A stretch of 39,179 bases of DNA from Dehalococcoidia bacterium (GCA_003599735.1 QZJI01000030.1:1-39179), one strand, 5' to 3'; counted from the stretch's first letter, positions 31,337 through 39,096 are shown. Numbers and translations: made by a program. The notes: generated by a model not told the origin, from the letters alone.

Positions 31337-32502
31337 CGCGGGCGCTCCGCTGACTTCGTGGCGCGTCGTGATTCTGCCGCTGTCTCGCGTGCCCGGTGCA
31401 TCTGCTCGGTGTGGGAGGCCGCCAGCGCCTCCTCCGGCGTCTGCCCGAGGAGCCGGTGGTCGAGGTACCAGAAGATCTCCCGCAGGATCGCCGCCAGCGG
31501 GATGACGATAACGAGGCCGGTGAAGCCGGCGAGCGCGCCACCCAGGACCAGCAGGACGATCACCACCGCCGGATGCAGGTTCACCGCGTCGCCCTGCACA
31601 TGCGGCACCAGCAGGTTGTTCTCCAGTTGCTGGACCACGAGATAGACGAGCGCGACCGGGATCAGCAGTTCGGGGGCGGTCGCCGCGACGATGATCAGCC
31701 CGGGCACCGCGCCCAGCCACGGCCCGATGATGGGGATGAGTTCCGTCACCCCGGCCCAGACGCCGAGGCCGATCGACAGGTCGACGCCCAGGACGGTCAT
31801 CGCGACGCCCACGGCGGCGCCCACGATCAGGCCCAGGAACAGCTGCCCCCGGATGTATCGCCCCAGCAGGTGATCCGCGATGCGCAGGATGTGGCGGGCG
31901 TCCTCGCGCACCTCCGGCGGGACGGCCGTGAGGAGTGCGGGGATGACGGTGGGGCGGTCGCGCATCACGTAGAACATCCAGAACGGCATCACCGCGAAGC
32001 CGAAGATCGTGCCCGCGGTCGAAGTGAGGATGCCCACTGTCCGGCGCGCGGCCGCCTGGCCGGCGTTCGCGGCGGCGGAGGCGGCGTCGTCCGCCAGGCT
32101 ATTCAACTGCTGCTGCACCTCCGGCGAGACGTTTTCGCGGTAAAGCCGTACCCACTCGTCTGCCTGCTCGCGCGCGTCCCGTACAAAGGAGGGCAGGCGG
32201 TCGACGAAGTGGTTGACCTGGTCCGCGGCGACCGGGATCAGGTAGAACCCGGCGAGCGTGAGCGCCCCCAGACCGACGAGGTAGATCAGCCCGACCGAAA
32301 GCCCGCGGACCAGGACGCGCCGCTGCTGGCTCACGCGCGGCTCGACGAGTCGGGAGAGGAGCCCGACGACTGGTTCCAGCGAGTAGGCGATGACGGCGCC
32401 CACGCCGAAAGGGATGAGCGCGCCTCGCGCCCGCCAGACGAGGAAGAAGAAGAAGGCGCAGGCCGCCAGCCAGAGGGAGAGCCGCAAGCGATCCTTCGTC
32501 AT
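31333..32502 (-). CDS. AI-2E transporter (YdiK/TqsA/PerM) family protein
   Basis: The 389-aa protein has the family pattern: two N-terminal helices (about 7-45), a third (65-85), a long amphipathic stretch (95-155) and a C-terminal block of four to five helices with GVTELIPIIGPWLGAVPGLI, the hallmark of the family, and HPAVVIVLLVLGG. Despite the name many members have other or unknown roles, including Na+/H+ exchange. ATG 32502 was chosen because MTKDRLRLSLWLAACAF is a normal start. The stop overlaps that of the convergent anti-sigma gene at CTAG. Confidence 0.85.
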   Translation of the reverse strand: MTKDRLRLSLWLAACAFFFFLVWRARGALIPFGVGAVIAYSLEPVVGLLSRLVEPRVSQQRRVLVRGLSVGLIYLVGLGALTLAGFYLIPVAADQVNHFVDRLPSFVRDAREQADEWVRLYRENVSPEVQQQLNSLADDAASAAANAGQAAARRTVGILTSTAGTIFGFAVMPFWMFYVMRDRPTVIPALLTAVPPEVREDARHILRIADHLLGRYIRGQLFLGLIVGAAVGVAMTVLGVDLSIGLGVWAGVTELIPIIGPWLGAVPGLIIVAATAPELLIPVALVYLVVQQLENNLLVPHVQGDAVNLHPAVVIVLLVLGGALAGFTGLVIVIPLAAILREIFWYLDHRLLGQTPEEALAASHTEQMHRARETAAESRRATKSAERPR

Positions 32503-32537
32503 GGACGCATTGTGCCGTATGCGCGCCATCTGCGCGG

Positions 32538-32549
32538 TACTATCAATCG
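32538..32549 (+). promoter_or_regulatory. Leaderless -10 element of the Fur-family gene
   Basis: TACTAT (32538-32543) is followed by 6 nt (CAATCG) and GTG 32550. No ribosome-binding sequence is present between them. The -35 region shows no good match. Confidence 0.55.
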
Positions 32550-32981
32550 GTGGGCAATACCGCACAGCAGATCGAGCACGCCATCGCCGGGTCGGGCCGC
32601 CGCTTGACCGGGCCGCGGCGCACCCTGGCGGAGGCGCTCCTCACGCTGGGCGACCACTTTGCGGCGGAGGAGCTGCTGCAGGCGGCCCCGGGCGTGGGGC
32701 GGGCGACGGTCTTCCGGACGCTGCGGATGCTGCAGGAGTCGGGCCTCGTCTGCCAGGTCGTGATGGATGACGGGCGCACTGTCTACCGGCTGGGGTCGGA
32801 GGAGCACCACCACCACGTCATCTGTTCGGAGTGCGGGGCGGTCGCGGACATCGCCTCCATGCGCTTGGAGAAGGCGCTGGGCGCGATCGCGGTGGAGACC
32901 GGGTATGAGGTGGACGCGCACCGGCTGGAACTGTACGGGCGCTGTCCGGGCTGCCGCGTCGCGGCGATTTCCTCCACGTAA
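32550..32981 (+). CDS. Fur-family metal regulator (Zur/Mur-like)
   Basis: The 143-aa protein has a winged helix (1-80, RLTGPRRTLAEALLTL and VGRATVFRTLRMLQESGLV) and the Fur C-terminal metal domain with HHHH at 86-89, Cys92/Cys95 and Cys132/Cys135, which together form the structural zinc site. Which metal it senses (Fe, Mn or Zn) cannot be fixed from sequence; the neighbouring ABC transporter points to Mn or Zn. A 21-bp palindrome between the two is its likely operator. GTG start directly behind the -10 box. Confidence 0.88.
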   Translation: MGNTAQQIEHAIAGSGRRLTGPRRTLAEALLTLGDHFAAEELLQAAPGVGRATVFRTLRMLQESGLVCQVVMDDGRTVYRLGSEEHHHHVICSECGAVADIASMRLEKALGAIAVETGYEVDAHRLELYGRCPGCRVAAISST

Positions 32982-33024
32982 CGGGTTGTCGGGCGGCTCT
33001 CCGCTCGACTACGCTCCCTTCACC

Positions 33025-33045
33025 AGTTGAGACATTGGCTCAACT
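33025..33045. promoter_or_regulatory. Palindromic operator before the metal ABC transporter
   Basis: AGTTGAG (33025-33031) and CTCAACT (33039-33045) form a perfect 7-bp inverted repeat around ACATTGG, 21 bp in all. It lies 21 nt before the ATPase ATG and 44 nt after the Fur-family stop. Size and position suit a Fur-type dimer site; the sequence is not the classical Fur or Zur box. Confidence 0.65.
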
Positions 33046-33066
33046 TCCGCATTGCTCGGAGGCGGT

Positions 33067-33921
33067 ATGGTGCTCGAAGGACGGCACGTCCCGGCCCGCG
33101 CGCCGCTGGCTGAACACCATCACGCCAACGCGGCGCTGGAGGTGCGACACCTCACCGCGGGCTACCCCGGCATGCGCCCCGCTATCGATGACGTCTCGAT
33201 CCGCGTCCCCACCGGCGAGATCGTGGGGCTGATCGGGCCGAATGGCGCCGGGAAGTCCACGCTGTTCAAGGCGATCCTGGGCCTCATCCACCCGGCCCGC
33301 GGCGAGGTGCTGGCGTTCGGCCGCCCGGTGCGGGAGGCGCGTGCCGACATCGCGTACATGCCGCAGGTGGAGGAGGTGGACTGGGAGTTCCCGGTCTCCG
33401 TCCTGGATGTGGTGATGATGGGGCGCTACCACGGGCCGCGCCCGTTCCTCGGCTGGTCGCGGGCGGACCGCGCGGCGGGACTGGCGGCGCTGGCGCGCGT
33501 GGGGCTGTCGCCATACGTGGCGCGGCAGGTGGGGCAGCTGTCCGGCGGGCAGCGACGCCGGGTGCTGATGGCGCGGGCGATCGCGCGCGGCGCACGGTTG
33601 CTGCTGCTGGACGAGCCGTTCGCCGGCCTCGACGCCGCGGTGCAGCACGACCTCCTCGCGATCCTCGACGACCTCGCCTCGGAAGGGCGCAGCATCCTCA
33701 TCGCCACGCATGACCTCTCCTGCGTCGCGAACTCATGCGACGAGGCGATCTGTCTCAACCGGCGCGTCGTCGCGTCCGGCCAGCCCGGCGAGGTGCTGAC
33801 GGAGGCGATCCTCACCGCCACGTTCGAGCGTCATCTCCTCGCCATCCCTCAGGCGATCGACGTCGTCCGCATCGCGGACGACGAGCACCTGGAGACGCAC
33901 GAGCGCCAGGTGACCCGATGA
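33067..33921 (+). CDS. Mn/Zn-type ABC transporter ATPase
   Basis: The 284-aa protein energises a metal importer. It has Walker A GPNGAGKST (57-65), the Q-loop with MPQVEEVDWEFPVSVLDVV, signature LSGGQ, Walker B LLLLDEP and the switch His in ATHD. The VDWxFPV segment is typical of the Mn/Zn/Fe (Sit/Mnt/Tro/Znu) cluster of ABC ATPases. The N-terminus has an HHH stretch (17-19) that could bind metal. ATG 33067 is supported by GGAGG; a TTG at 33052 is an alternative. The stop overlaps the permease start (ATGA). Confidence 0.92.
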   Translation: MVLEGRHVPARAPLAEHHHANAALEVRHLTAGYPGMRPAIDDVSIRVPTGEIVGLIGPNGAGKSTLFKAILGLIHPARGEVLAFGRPVREARADIAYMPQVEEVDWEFPVSVLDVVMMGRYHGPRPFLGWSRADRAAGLAALARVGLSPYVARQVGQLSGGQRRRVLMARAIARGARLLLLDEPFAGLDAAVQHDLLAILDDLASEGRSILIATHDLSCVANSCDEAICLNRRVVASGQPGEVLTEAILTATFERHLLAIPQAIDVVRIADDEHLETHERQVTR

Positions 33922-34769
33922 TCGACTGGCTGCTGGAGCCGTATCAGTACGAGTTCATGCGCCGCGCGCTGCTGGTGCTGCTGGTGACGAGCGTGGTCAT
34001 GGGCGTCGTGGGCGGGTTCGTGGTCCACAAGGGGCTGGCGTTCTCCGGCGACGCGCTGGCGCACGCCACGCTGGCGGGGGTCGCGGTCGCGTTCGTCGCC
34101 GGCGCGAGCGTGGGCCTCGGCGCGCTCGTGGCGGCGGTGCTGACGGCGCTGGGGATCGGGTGGACGCGCGACCGGGCGCGCGTCTCCGCGGACACGGCGA
34201 TCGGGATCGTGTTCGTGGCGATGTTCTCGCTGGGGATCGTGATCCTCTCGCGCCGCGCGTCATACACGCCGGATCTGATGTCGTTCGTCTTCGGAAACAT
34301 CCTCGGCGTCTCCGCGGGGGATGTGGTCGGGTCGGCGGTGCTCGCCGTGGCGCTGTTGCTGTTCGTCGGCGCGTTCTACCGGGAGCTGCTGCTGGTGGCG
34401 TATGACCCGGCGATGGCGGCGACGACCGGGGTGCCGGCGAAACTGTTCCAGTACGCGACGCTGGTGATGGTGGCGGTGGCGGTGGTGGTGGCGCTGAAGG
34501 CGATCGGGATCGTGCTGGTGAACGCGATGTTGTTGATCCCGGTGTCGACAGCGGCGCTCTTCCTGCGCCGGCTGCCCTCGATCATGGTGGCGGGCGCGTT
34601 GATCGCCTTCGGGTGCGCCGCCACCGGGCTGCACCTGTCGTACTACGCGGGGGTGGCCACCAGCCCCGCGATCGTGCTGGTGGCGTGCGCTGTCTTCCTC
34701 GCGGTCCTCGCGGTCACCTCGCGCCGGGGTGTGCGGCTCGTCGCGGCGGCCGAGGCGGAGGCGTCATGA
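33918..34769 (+). CDS. Mn/Zn-type ABC transporter permease (ABC-3 family)
   Basis: The 283-aa protein is a metal ABC permease with about eight helices. Family landmarks are FMRRALLVLLVTSVVMGVVGG (about 13-33), VVHKGLAFSGDALAHATLAGVAVAF in parts (KGLAFSGDALAHA), and the C-terminal LVNAMLLIPVSTAALFLRRL. It overlaps the ATPase gene by 4 nt and the following thioesterase gene by 4 nt. No substrate-binding lipoprotein gene is in the window, so the binding subunit must be encoded elsewhere. Confidence 0.92.
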   Translation: MIDWLLEPYQYEFMRRALLVLLVTSVVMGVVGGFVVHKGLAFSGDALAHATLAGVAVAFVAGASVGLGALVAAVLTALGIGWTRDRARVSADTAIGIVFVAMFSLGIVILSRRASYTPDLMSFVFGNILGVSAGDVVGSAVLAVALLLFVGAFYRELLLVAYDPAMAATTGVPAKLFQYATLVMVAVAVVVALKAIGIVLVNAMLLIPVSTAALFLRRLPSIMVAGALIAFGCAATGLHLSYYAGVATSPAIVLVACAVFLAVLAVTSRRGVRLVAAAEAEAS

Positions 34770-35191
34770 CGGCTGGCGGTGCGGGCGAGGAGCACGACTG
34801 GTTGGCGTTGCCTCGGATGCTGGTGTCGCCGGTCTACGACATCCTCGGCTTCTCGATCACGGACGGCGGCGAGGGCTGGCTGGAGTGCACGCTGGTGATC
34901 CGGGACGAGTTGTTGAACTCGGACGGCGTGCTGCACGGAGGCGTCTGGATGCTGGTGGCGGACTCCGCCCAGGGCGGCGCGGTGCGGACGCTGCTGACCC
35001 CTGAGGAGCGGACGGCCACGGTGCAGTCCGACTTCCGCTGGCTGCGCCGGCTGGAGGGCGACCGGCTGCGCTGCGTCGGGCGGGTGGCGCGCCGGACACG
35101 TCAGGTCTGGCACACGAGCGTGGAATGTTTCGATGTCGCGGGGACGCTGGTGGCGACCGGCACCGGGACATTCGTCGTCGTCCCTCGATAG
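34766..35191 (+). CDS. PaaI-type hotdog thioesterase
   Basis: From ATG 34766 the 141-aa product has a hotdog fold with ELLNSDGVLHGGVWMLVAD (about 48-66), where HGG starts the central helix and Asp/Asn supply catalysis, and a beta-sheet ending TGTGTFVVVP. Such enzymes hydrolyse acyl-CoA thioesters, often aromatic. It is coupled by ATGA to the metal permease gene, which is an unusual neighbour. A second thioesterase of the same superfamily lies at 38605. Confidence 0.83.
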   Translation: MTAGGAGEEHDWLALPRMLVSPVYDILGFSITDGGEGWLECTLVIRDELLNSDGVLHGGVWMLVADSAQGGAVRTLLTPEERTATVQSDFRWLRRLEGDRLRCVGRVARRTRQVWHTSVECFDVAGTLVATGTGTFVVVPR

Positions 35192-35276
35192 GACACCCCT
35201 CGCGATCCCTGATTGAGCGGGTCGGTGCTCCCGGCTATGGTGAGGGCGCAGCGCGCCCGCGCGTGGAGGGCCGGCG

Positions 35277-36806
35277 ATGGCCGACGACCCCGCCCCGTCC
35301 CCCAAGCGCGAACGCCCCGATCCGAAACAGGTCGACCGCAGGGCGCGCTTCCAAATTCCCCCGAACCGTCCTCCCAAGCAGGATCCCGCCGTGCGTGTGG
35401 GCAATTGGGACGAAGTCTCCTTCCTTTTCGACCCTGAGGTCGCGAAGGTGGAGGCGAACCGTTGCATCCAGTGCCCCGCCGCGCCCTGCACCAAGGCATG
35501 CCCCGTCCACAACGACATTCCCAGCGCGCTCTGGCTGCTGGAGCAGGGCAACTTCAACGGCGCGGCTGACGTGTTCCGCGAGACGAGTGAACTGCCGGAG
35601 ATGTGCGGCCGCCTCTGCCCGCAGGAGCGGTTGTGCGAAGGCCACTGCGTCGTCGGCAAGAACGCGCTTCCCGTCGCCATCGGCAAGCTCGAGACGTTCG
35701 TGACGGAGTGGCAGCGCGCGCATGGCGGCCCGCCGGCGTCCGCGCCGGTCGTGAGCACGGGACGTCGCGTCGCGGTCGTGGGCACCGGCCCGGCGGGCAT
35801 CGCCGTCGCGGAACGGCTCGCGCGGCTGGGGCACGCGGTCGTGATGTACGAGGCGTGGCCGGAGCCGGGCGGCGTGCTGCGCTACGGCATCCCGGATTTC
35901 AAGCAGAACAAGCCCGCGGTCGACCGGAAGTTCGCCGACCTGCGCGCGCTCGGCATCGAGGTCGTGACCGGAGTGCGCGTGGGCGTGCAGATCTCATGGT
36001 CGACCGTGTGCGCCGGGGTGGACGCGGTATTTCTCGGCATCGGTGCATCCGAGGGTTCGCTCCTCGGGATCACGGGCGAGGACGCCGAGGGCGTGATCAC
36101 GGCGACCGAGTTCCTCGTGCGCTCGAACCTGCCGCCCGAGCAGCTGCCGGAGTCGCTGCGCGCCCCGCTCGGCTCCCCGCGGCGGGTGGTAGTCGTCGGT
36201 GGCGGGGACACCTCGATGGACTGTGTGCGGTCGGCGCGCCGGCTGGGCGCGGCGGAGGTGACGCTGATCTACCGGCGCACGGAAGCCGAAATGCAGGGAC
36301 GCATCGAGGAACGGAAGCACGCGACGGAGGAAGGCGTGCGGTTCGAATACCTCGCCGCCCCGGTGGAGGTGTTGTGCGACGCGGACGGGCGCGTGCGCGG
36401 ACTGCGCTGCCAGCGGATGGAACTCGGCGAGGCGGACGACACGGGCCGCCGCCGCCCCCGCGCCATTCCAGGCTCCGAGTTCGACATCGACGCGGACCTG
36501 CTGGTCACGGCCATTGGTTACAACGTGGAGCCGGAGTGGGGGCAGATCCTGCCCGATCTGGTGCGCGACCGCTGGAACCGGTTCGTCGCCGACCCGGAGA
36601 CGATGCAGACGAATCTCCCGGCGGTCTTCGCCGGTGGGGACGCGGTGAACGGCGCGGACCTCGTCGTCACGGCGCTGGCGGACGGCCATCGCGCGGCGGC
36701 GGCAATCGATCGCTACCTGCGCGAGCTCGGTCCAGTCAGGTCGCCTGTCGCTCCGTCCGACGCGCGCGGCCAGCGTTTCATCGGCGACTCCTCGCTGCTC
36801 GGGTAG
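35277..36806 (+). CDS. GltD-like NAD(P)H oxidoreductase (glutamate synthase small-subunit family)
   Basis: The 509-aa protein has an N-terminal Fer4_20-type region with eight Cys: CIQCPAAPCTKACP (about 63-76) and CGRLCPQERLCEGHC, which would bind two 4Fe-4S clusters. An FAD Rossmann fold follows (VAVVGTGPAGIAVAERLA), then an NAD(P)H fold (VVVVGGGDTSMDCVRSARR) and the C-terminal FAD motif AVFAGGDAVNGADLVV. No glutamate synthase large subunit or NfnA/HydB-type partner is nearby, so it may serve another acceptor. GltD, NfnB and SudA-like enzymes all share this layout. Confidence 0.88.
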   Translation: MADDPAPSPKRERPDPKQVDRRARFQIPPNRPPKQDPAVRVGNWDEVSFLFDPEVAKVEANRCIQCPAAPCTKACPVHNDIPSALWLLEQGNFNGAADVFRETSELPEMCGRLCPQERLCEGHCVVGKNALPVAIGKLETFVTEWQRAHGGPPASAPVVSTGRRVAVVGTGPAGIAVAERLARLGHAVVMYEAWPEPGGVLRYGIPDFKQNKPAVDRKFADLRALGIEVVTGVRVGVQISWSTVCAGVDAVFLGIGASEGSLLGITGEDAEGVITATEFLVRSNLPPEQLPESLRAPLGSPRRVVVVGGGDTSMDCVRSARRLGAAEVTLIYRRTEAEMQGRIEERKHATEEGVRFEYLAAPVEVLCDADGRVRGLRCQRMELGEADDTGRRRPRAIPGSEFDIDADLLVTAIGYNVEPEWGQILPDLVRDRWNRFVADPETMQTNLPAVFAGGDAVNGADLVVTALADGHRAAAAIDRYLRELGPVRSPVAPSDARGQRFIGDSSLLG

Positions 36807-36828
36807 CCTCGGCACCTCGGGGCCGCTG

Positions 36829-36834
36829 GTACAC
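36829..36834 (+). promoter_or_regulatory. -10-like element before the peroxiredoxin gene
   Basis: GGTACACT carries TACACT at 36829-36834, 23 nt after the GltD-like stop. The leader to TTG 36906 is about 65 nt. Confidence 0.35.
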
Positions 36835-36905
36835 TGACGATCCAGATTTCACCACGCGAGGTGAGGACACGCGGCCGGTGACGGCGGCGTCCGAAGGGGG
36901 ATCCA

Positions 36906-37352
36906 TTGGCATCGGTCAGCGTGGGGCAGGAAGCCCCGGACTTCACACTGGTCAACGAGGCGAACGAGAAGGTCACGCTCTCCGAACTGCGCGGGACGCC
37001 GGTGGTGCTCGTGTTCTATCCGTTCGCGTTCTCCGGTCTCTGCACGACCGAGATGTGCTCGGTGCGCGACAACTACGACAACTGGATCGCGAAAGGCGCG
37101 AAAGTCTTCGGGATCAGCCGGGACTCCCGCTTCGTCCAGGCGGCCTTCAAGAAGCAGGAAAACCTGAACTACAGCCTGCTCGCGGATACCAAGGGCAGCG
37201 CGGCCAGCAAGTACGGCGTATGGAACGAGGCCGCCGCCGCCGCCGAACGCGCCACCTTTGTGGTCGACCGTGACGGCAAGATCGTCTACTTGGTCCATAA
37301 CGGGTTCTCGGAGGGGCGCGACCACTCCGTGGTTGAAGAGCACATCAAGTAG
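36906..37352 (+). CDS. Peroxiredoxin (AhpE/BCP-like)
   Basis: The 148-aa protein reduces peroxides through a cysteine. The active-site block is FYPFAFSGLCTTEMC (37-51) with the probable peroxidatic Cys46; Ser43 stands at the usual Thr position and Cys51 may resolve it. PDFTLVNEANEKVTLSELRG begins the thioredoxin fold. I use a TTG start (36906), preceded by AGGGGGAT, because the next Met is too far inside the fold. The reduced partner could be served by the oxidoreductase next door, but this is only proximity. The stop lies in the first of three tandem 14-nt units. Confidence 0.88.
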   Translation: MASVSVGQEAPDFTLVNEANEKVTLSELRGTPVVLVFYPFAFSGLCTTEMCSVRDNYDNWIAKGAKVFGISRDSRFVQAAFKKQENLNYSLLADTKGSAASKYGVWNEAAAAAERATFVVDRDGKIVYLVHNGFSEGRDHSVVEEHIK

Positions 37353-37381
37353 CCATATCGAGTAAGCCACATCGAGTACGC
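37341..37381 (+). repeat. Three tandem 13-14-nt repeats across the peroxiredoxin stop
   Basis: CACATCAAGTAGC (37341-37353), CATATCGAGTAAGC (37354-37367) and CACATCGAGTACGC (37368-37381) are imperfect tandem copies. The first encodes the last codons (HIK) and TAG. The arrangement matches that at radC (6503-6544) in size, copy number and position. Confidence 0.75.
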
Positions 37382-37410
37382 AGTCAGTGCCTCCGCGGCA
37401 TGACCTCATG

Positions 37411-37438
37411 CGAGCGCCGGGTGGAAACCCGGCGCTCG
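37411..37438 (+). terminator. Terminator after the peroxiredoxin gene
   Basis: CGAGCGCCGGGT (37411-37422), a GGAA tetraloop and ACCCGGCGCTCG (37427-37438) form a perfect 12-bp GNRA-capped hairpin. Only CTGCGTT follows, with a very short T-run. Confidence 0.75.
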
Positions 37439-37470
37439 CTGCGTTAGCGTGAACGGGACGGAGGCGACCC

Positions 37471-37827
37471 ATGGACCCTCGACTGTCCCGGACGCGCGAC
37501 GGCGACTATTGCCCCGTCCGCGCCTCCCTTGCCCTCCTCGGCCAGCGCTGGGTGCCACGGATCGTGTACGAACTGCGGGGCGGACGGCTGCGTTTTAACG
37601 ATCTGGCGGCGACGGTAGGCGGCTGCAACTCCCGCACGCTCCGCGATCGCCTGCGTGACCTGGAGGAGACGGGCCTCGTCACCCGTCACGAAGTCACGGC
37701 GGCGCCACCGTGGGTGGAATACGAACTGACGGAGCGCGGACACGAACTGGCGGAGGCCCTCGGCCCGCTCGCCTCGTGGGGCCGGCGTCATCTCTCCCTG
37801 GCGAGCGTTCCGGCGATCGTGGAGTGA
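37471..37827 (+). CDS. HxlR-family transcriptional regulator
   Basis: The 118-aa winged-helix protein has YCPVRASLALLGQRWVPRIV (about 13-32) with the conserved redox-type Cys14, the RFNDLAATVGGCNSRTLRDRL recognition region, LEETGLV and a YELTERGHELAEAL wing. HxlR proteins often sense formaldehyde, quinones or other electrophiles. ATG 37471 follows GGACGGAGG. It is first in an operon with two MaoC-like hydratases and a thioesterase, all joined by 4-nt overlaps, so it probably controls them. Confidence 0.88.
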   Translation: MDPRLSRTRDGDYCPVRASLALLGQRWVPRIVYELRGGRLRFNDLAATVGGCNSRTLRDRLRDLEETGLVTRHEVTAAPPWVEYELTERGHELAEALGPLASWGRRHLSLASVPAIVE

Positions 37828-38231
37828 GCGCCGTCCTGACGTTCCAGACCCTCGCGAAAGGGGACGTGATCCCGTTCCCCATGACCGTGACCACCGCGGA
37901 GATCGAGGGTTACCTCTCAGCAACTGGCGAGGACCCCACGTGTTGGACAGACGCGGCGCCGCCGCTGCTGCTCGCCGCGTTCATGGTGGCCGGGCTGCTG
38001 GAGCGCGTGACGATCCCTCTCGAAGTGATGCACACGGGCCAGGAGATCGAGGCGCGGCGCGTCGTGCGGCCGGGCGAACCGCTGGACGTGCGGATCACCG
38101 TCGCGGCGCTCAGCCAGCGTCGCGGGGCGACCATCGCGCAGTTCGAGGCGGAGGCGTTGTCGGACAGCGAGGTGGTGTTCATCGCGCGTATCTCGGTGCT
38201 CGTGCCGCCGCCCGCCGGGGGTGAGGGATGA
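37824..38231 (+). CDS. MaoC-like hydratase subunit (N-terminal hydratase type)
   Basis: The 135-aa protein is a single hotdog domain like the non-catalytic-half MaoC proteins: VTTAEIEGYLSATGEDPTCW (about 21-40), a helix PPLLLAAFMVAGLLERV and a sheet with VRPGEPLDVRITVAALSQRRG. The catalytic DxxxxH of R-hydratases is not seen, so it should pair with the next gene product, as in HadA/HadB-type heterodimers. GTG start overlaps the HxlR stop by 4 nt. Confidence 0.78.
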   Translation: MSAVLTFQTLAKGDVIPFPMTVTTAEIEGYLSATGEDPTCWTDAAPPLLLAAFMVAGLLERVTIPLEVMHTGQEIEARRVVRPGEPLDVRITVAALSQRRGATIAQFEAEALSDSEVVFIARISVLVPPPAGGEG

Positions 38232-38608
38232 CCGCGCCCGAGGTCGCCCCGGTCACGCGCGTCATCGACCAGGCGCGTGTCGACGCGTACGCGCGGTACG
38301 GGAAAGACCCGAACCCGATCCACCGTGAGACGCCCGAGGCGTACGCCGGGCCGTTCGGCAAGCCGGTGGCGCACGGGATGCTAGTGCTGGCCCTCGCGTC
38401 TGAGGCGATGACGGGGACGTTCGGGCGCGCGTGGGCGGAGAGCGGCACGCTGAAGATCCGCTGGCGCTCGCCCGCCTTCCCGCCGGTCCGCGTGACCGCG
38501 CGCTGCACGCCGAAGTCGGAGGCGGACGGCCTGCTGACCTACGACGTGGTGTGCGAGGACGAGGCGGGCGAGCCGCTCCTCACCGGCACCGCCACCGTGC
38601 GCCCGTGA
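38228..38608 (+). CDS. MaoC-like enoyl-CoA hydratase/dehydratase, catalytic subunit
   Basis: The 126-aa hotdog protein contains the hydratase-2 motif YGKDPNPIHRE (about 22-32) with Asp and His as catalytic dyad, then FGKPVAHGMLVLAL. This is the (R)-specific enoyl-CoA hydratase or hydroxyacyl dehydratase signature. With the preceding gene it likely forms a heterodimer acting on acyl-CoA or acyl-ACP. ATG overlaps the preceding stop (ATGA), and its own stop overlaps the next GTG. Confidence 0.83.
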   Translation: MTAPEVAPVTRVIDQARVDAYARYGKDPNPIHRETPEAYAGPFGKPVAHGMLVLALASEAMTGTFGRAWAESGTLKIRWRSPAFPPVRVTARCTPKSEADGLLTYDVVCEDEAGEPLLTGTATVRP

Positions 38609-39096
38609 CCTCGGCGTCCGCGTCCGACGGGGCGTTCGCCGGCCGCATCTACAACCAGATCTGCTTCGCCTGCGGCGACGCGAACGGCCACGGCCTGCAC
38701 ATGCGCTTCGAGCGCGACGGCGAGAATGCCGTGCGCTGCGTCTACGTCCCGAAGCCGGAAGACCAGGGCTTCCCCGGCGTGGTGCACGGTGGGATCGTCG
38801 CGGCACTGCTCGACGAGTCGATGGCGTGGGCGATGTGGGCGTGGGACCGCGCGCTGGGCGTCACGGCGAAGATGGAGACGCGCTACCGCCGTTCGGCCAC
38901 GCTCGACGGCCCGCTGACCGTGCGCGCGCGCGTCGAGTCCGTGCGAGGGCGCCGGATCGAGGCGCGGGCACACATTGAGGACGCGCAGGGCGCGACGATC
39001 GCGGAGGCGACGGCGGTCTTCATGCGCTTCACACCCGAAGAGGAGCAGCGCGTCTCGATCGCGATAGGCCGGGGCGAGCCGTCAGTTGAAGGCTAG
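38605..39096 (+). CDS. PaaI-like acyl-CoA thioesterase with CFACG motif
   Basis: The 163-aa hotdog protein begins with NQICFACGDANGHGLHMRF (about 17-35), a two-Cys motif seen in a subset of PaaI/THEM-like thioesterases. The catalytic region is FPGVVHGGIVAALLDESMAW with HGG and an Asp/Glu pair. It should cleave the acyl-CoA made or used by the MaoC pair. GTG start overlaps the MaoC stop. The stop codon overlaps that of a convergent gene at CTAG (39093-39096). Confidence 0.83.
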   Translation: MTSASASDGAFAGRIYNQICFACGDANGHGLHMRFERDGENAVRCVYVPKPEDQGFPGVVHGGIVAALLDESMAWAMWAWDRALGVTAKMETRYRRSATLDGPLTVRARVESVRGRRIEARAHIEDAQGATIAEATAVFMRFTPEEEQRVSIAIGRGEPSVEG

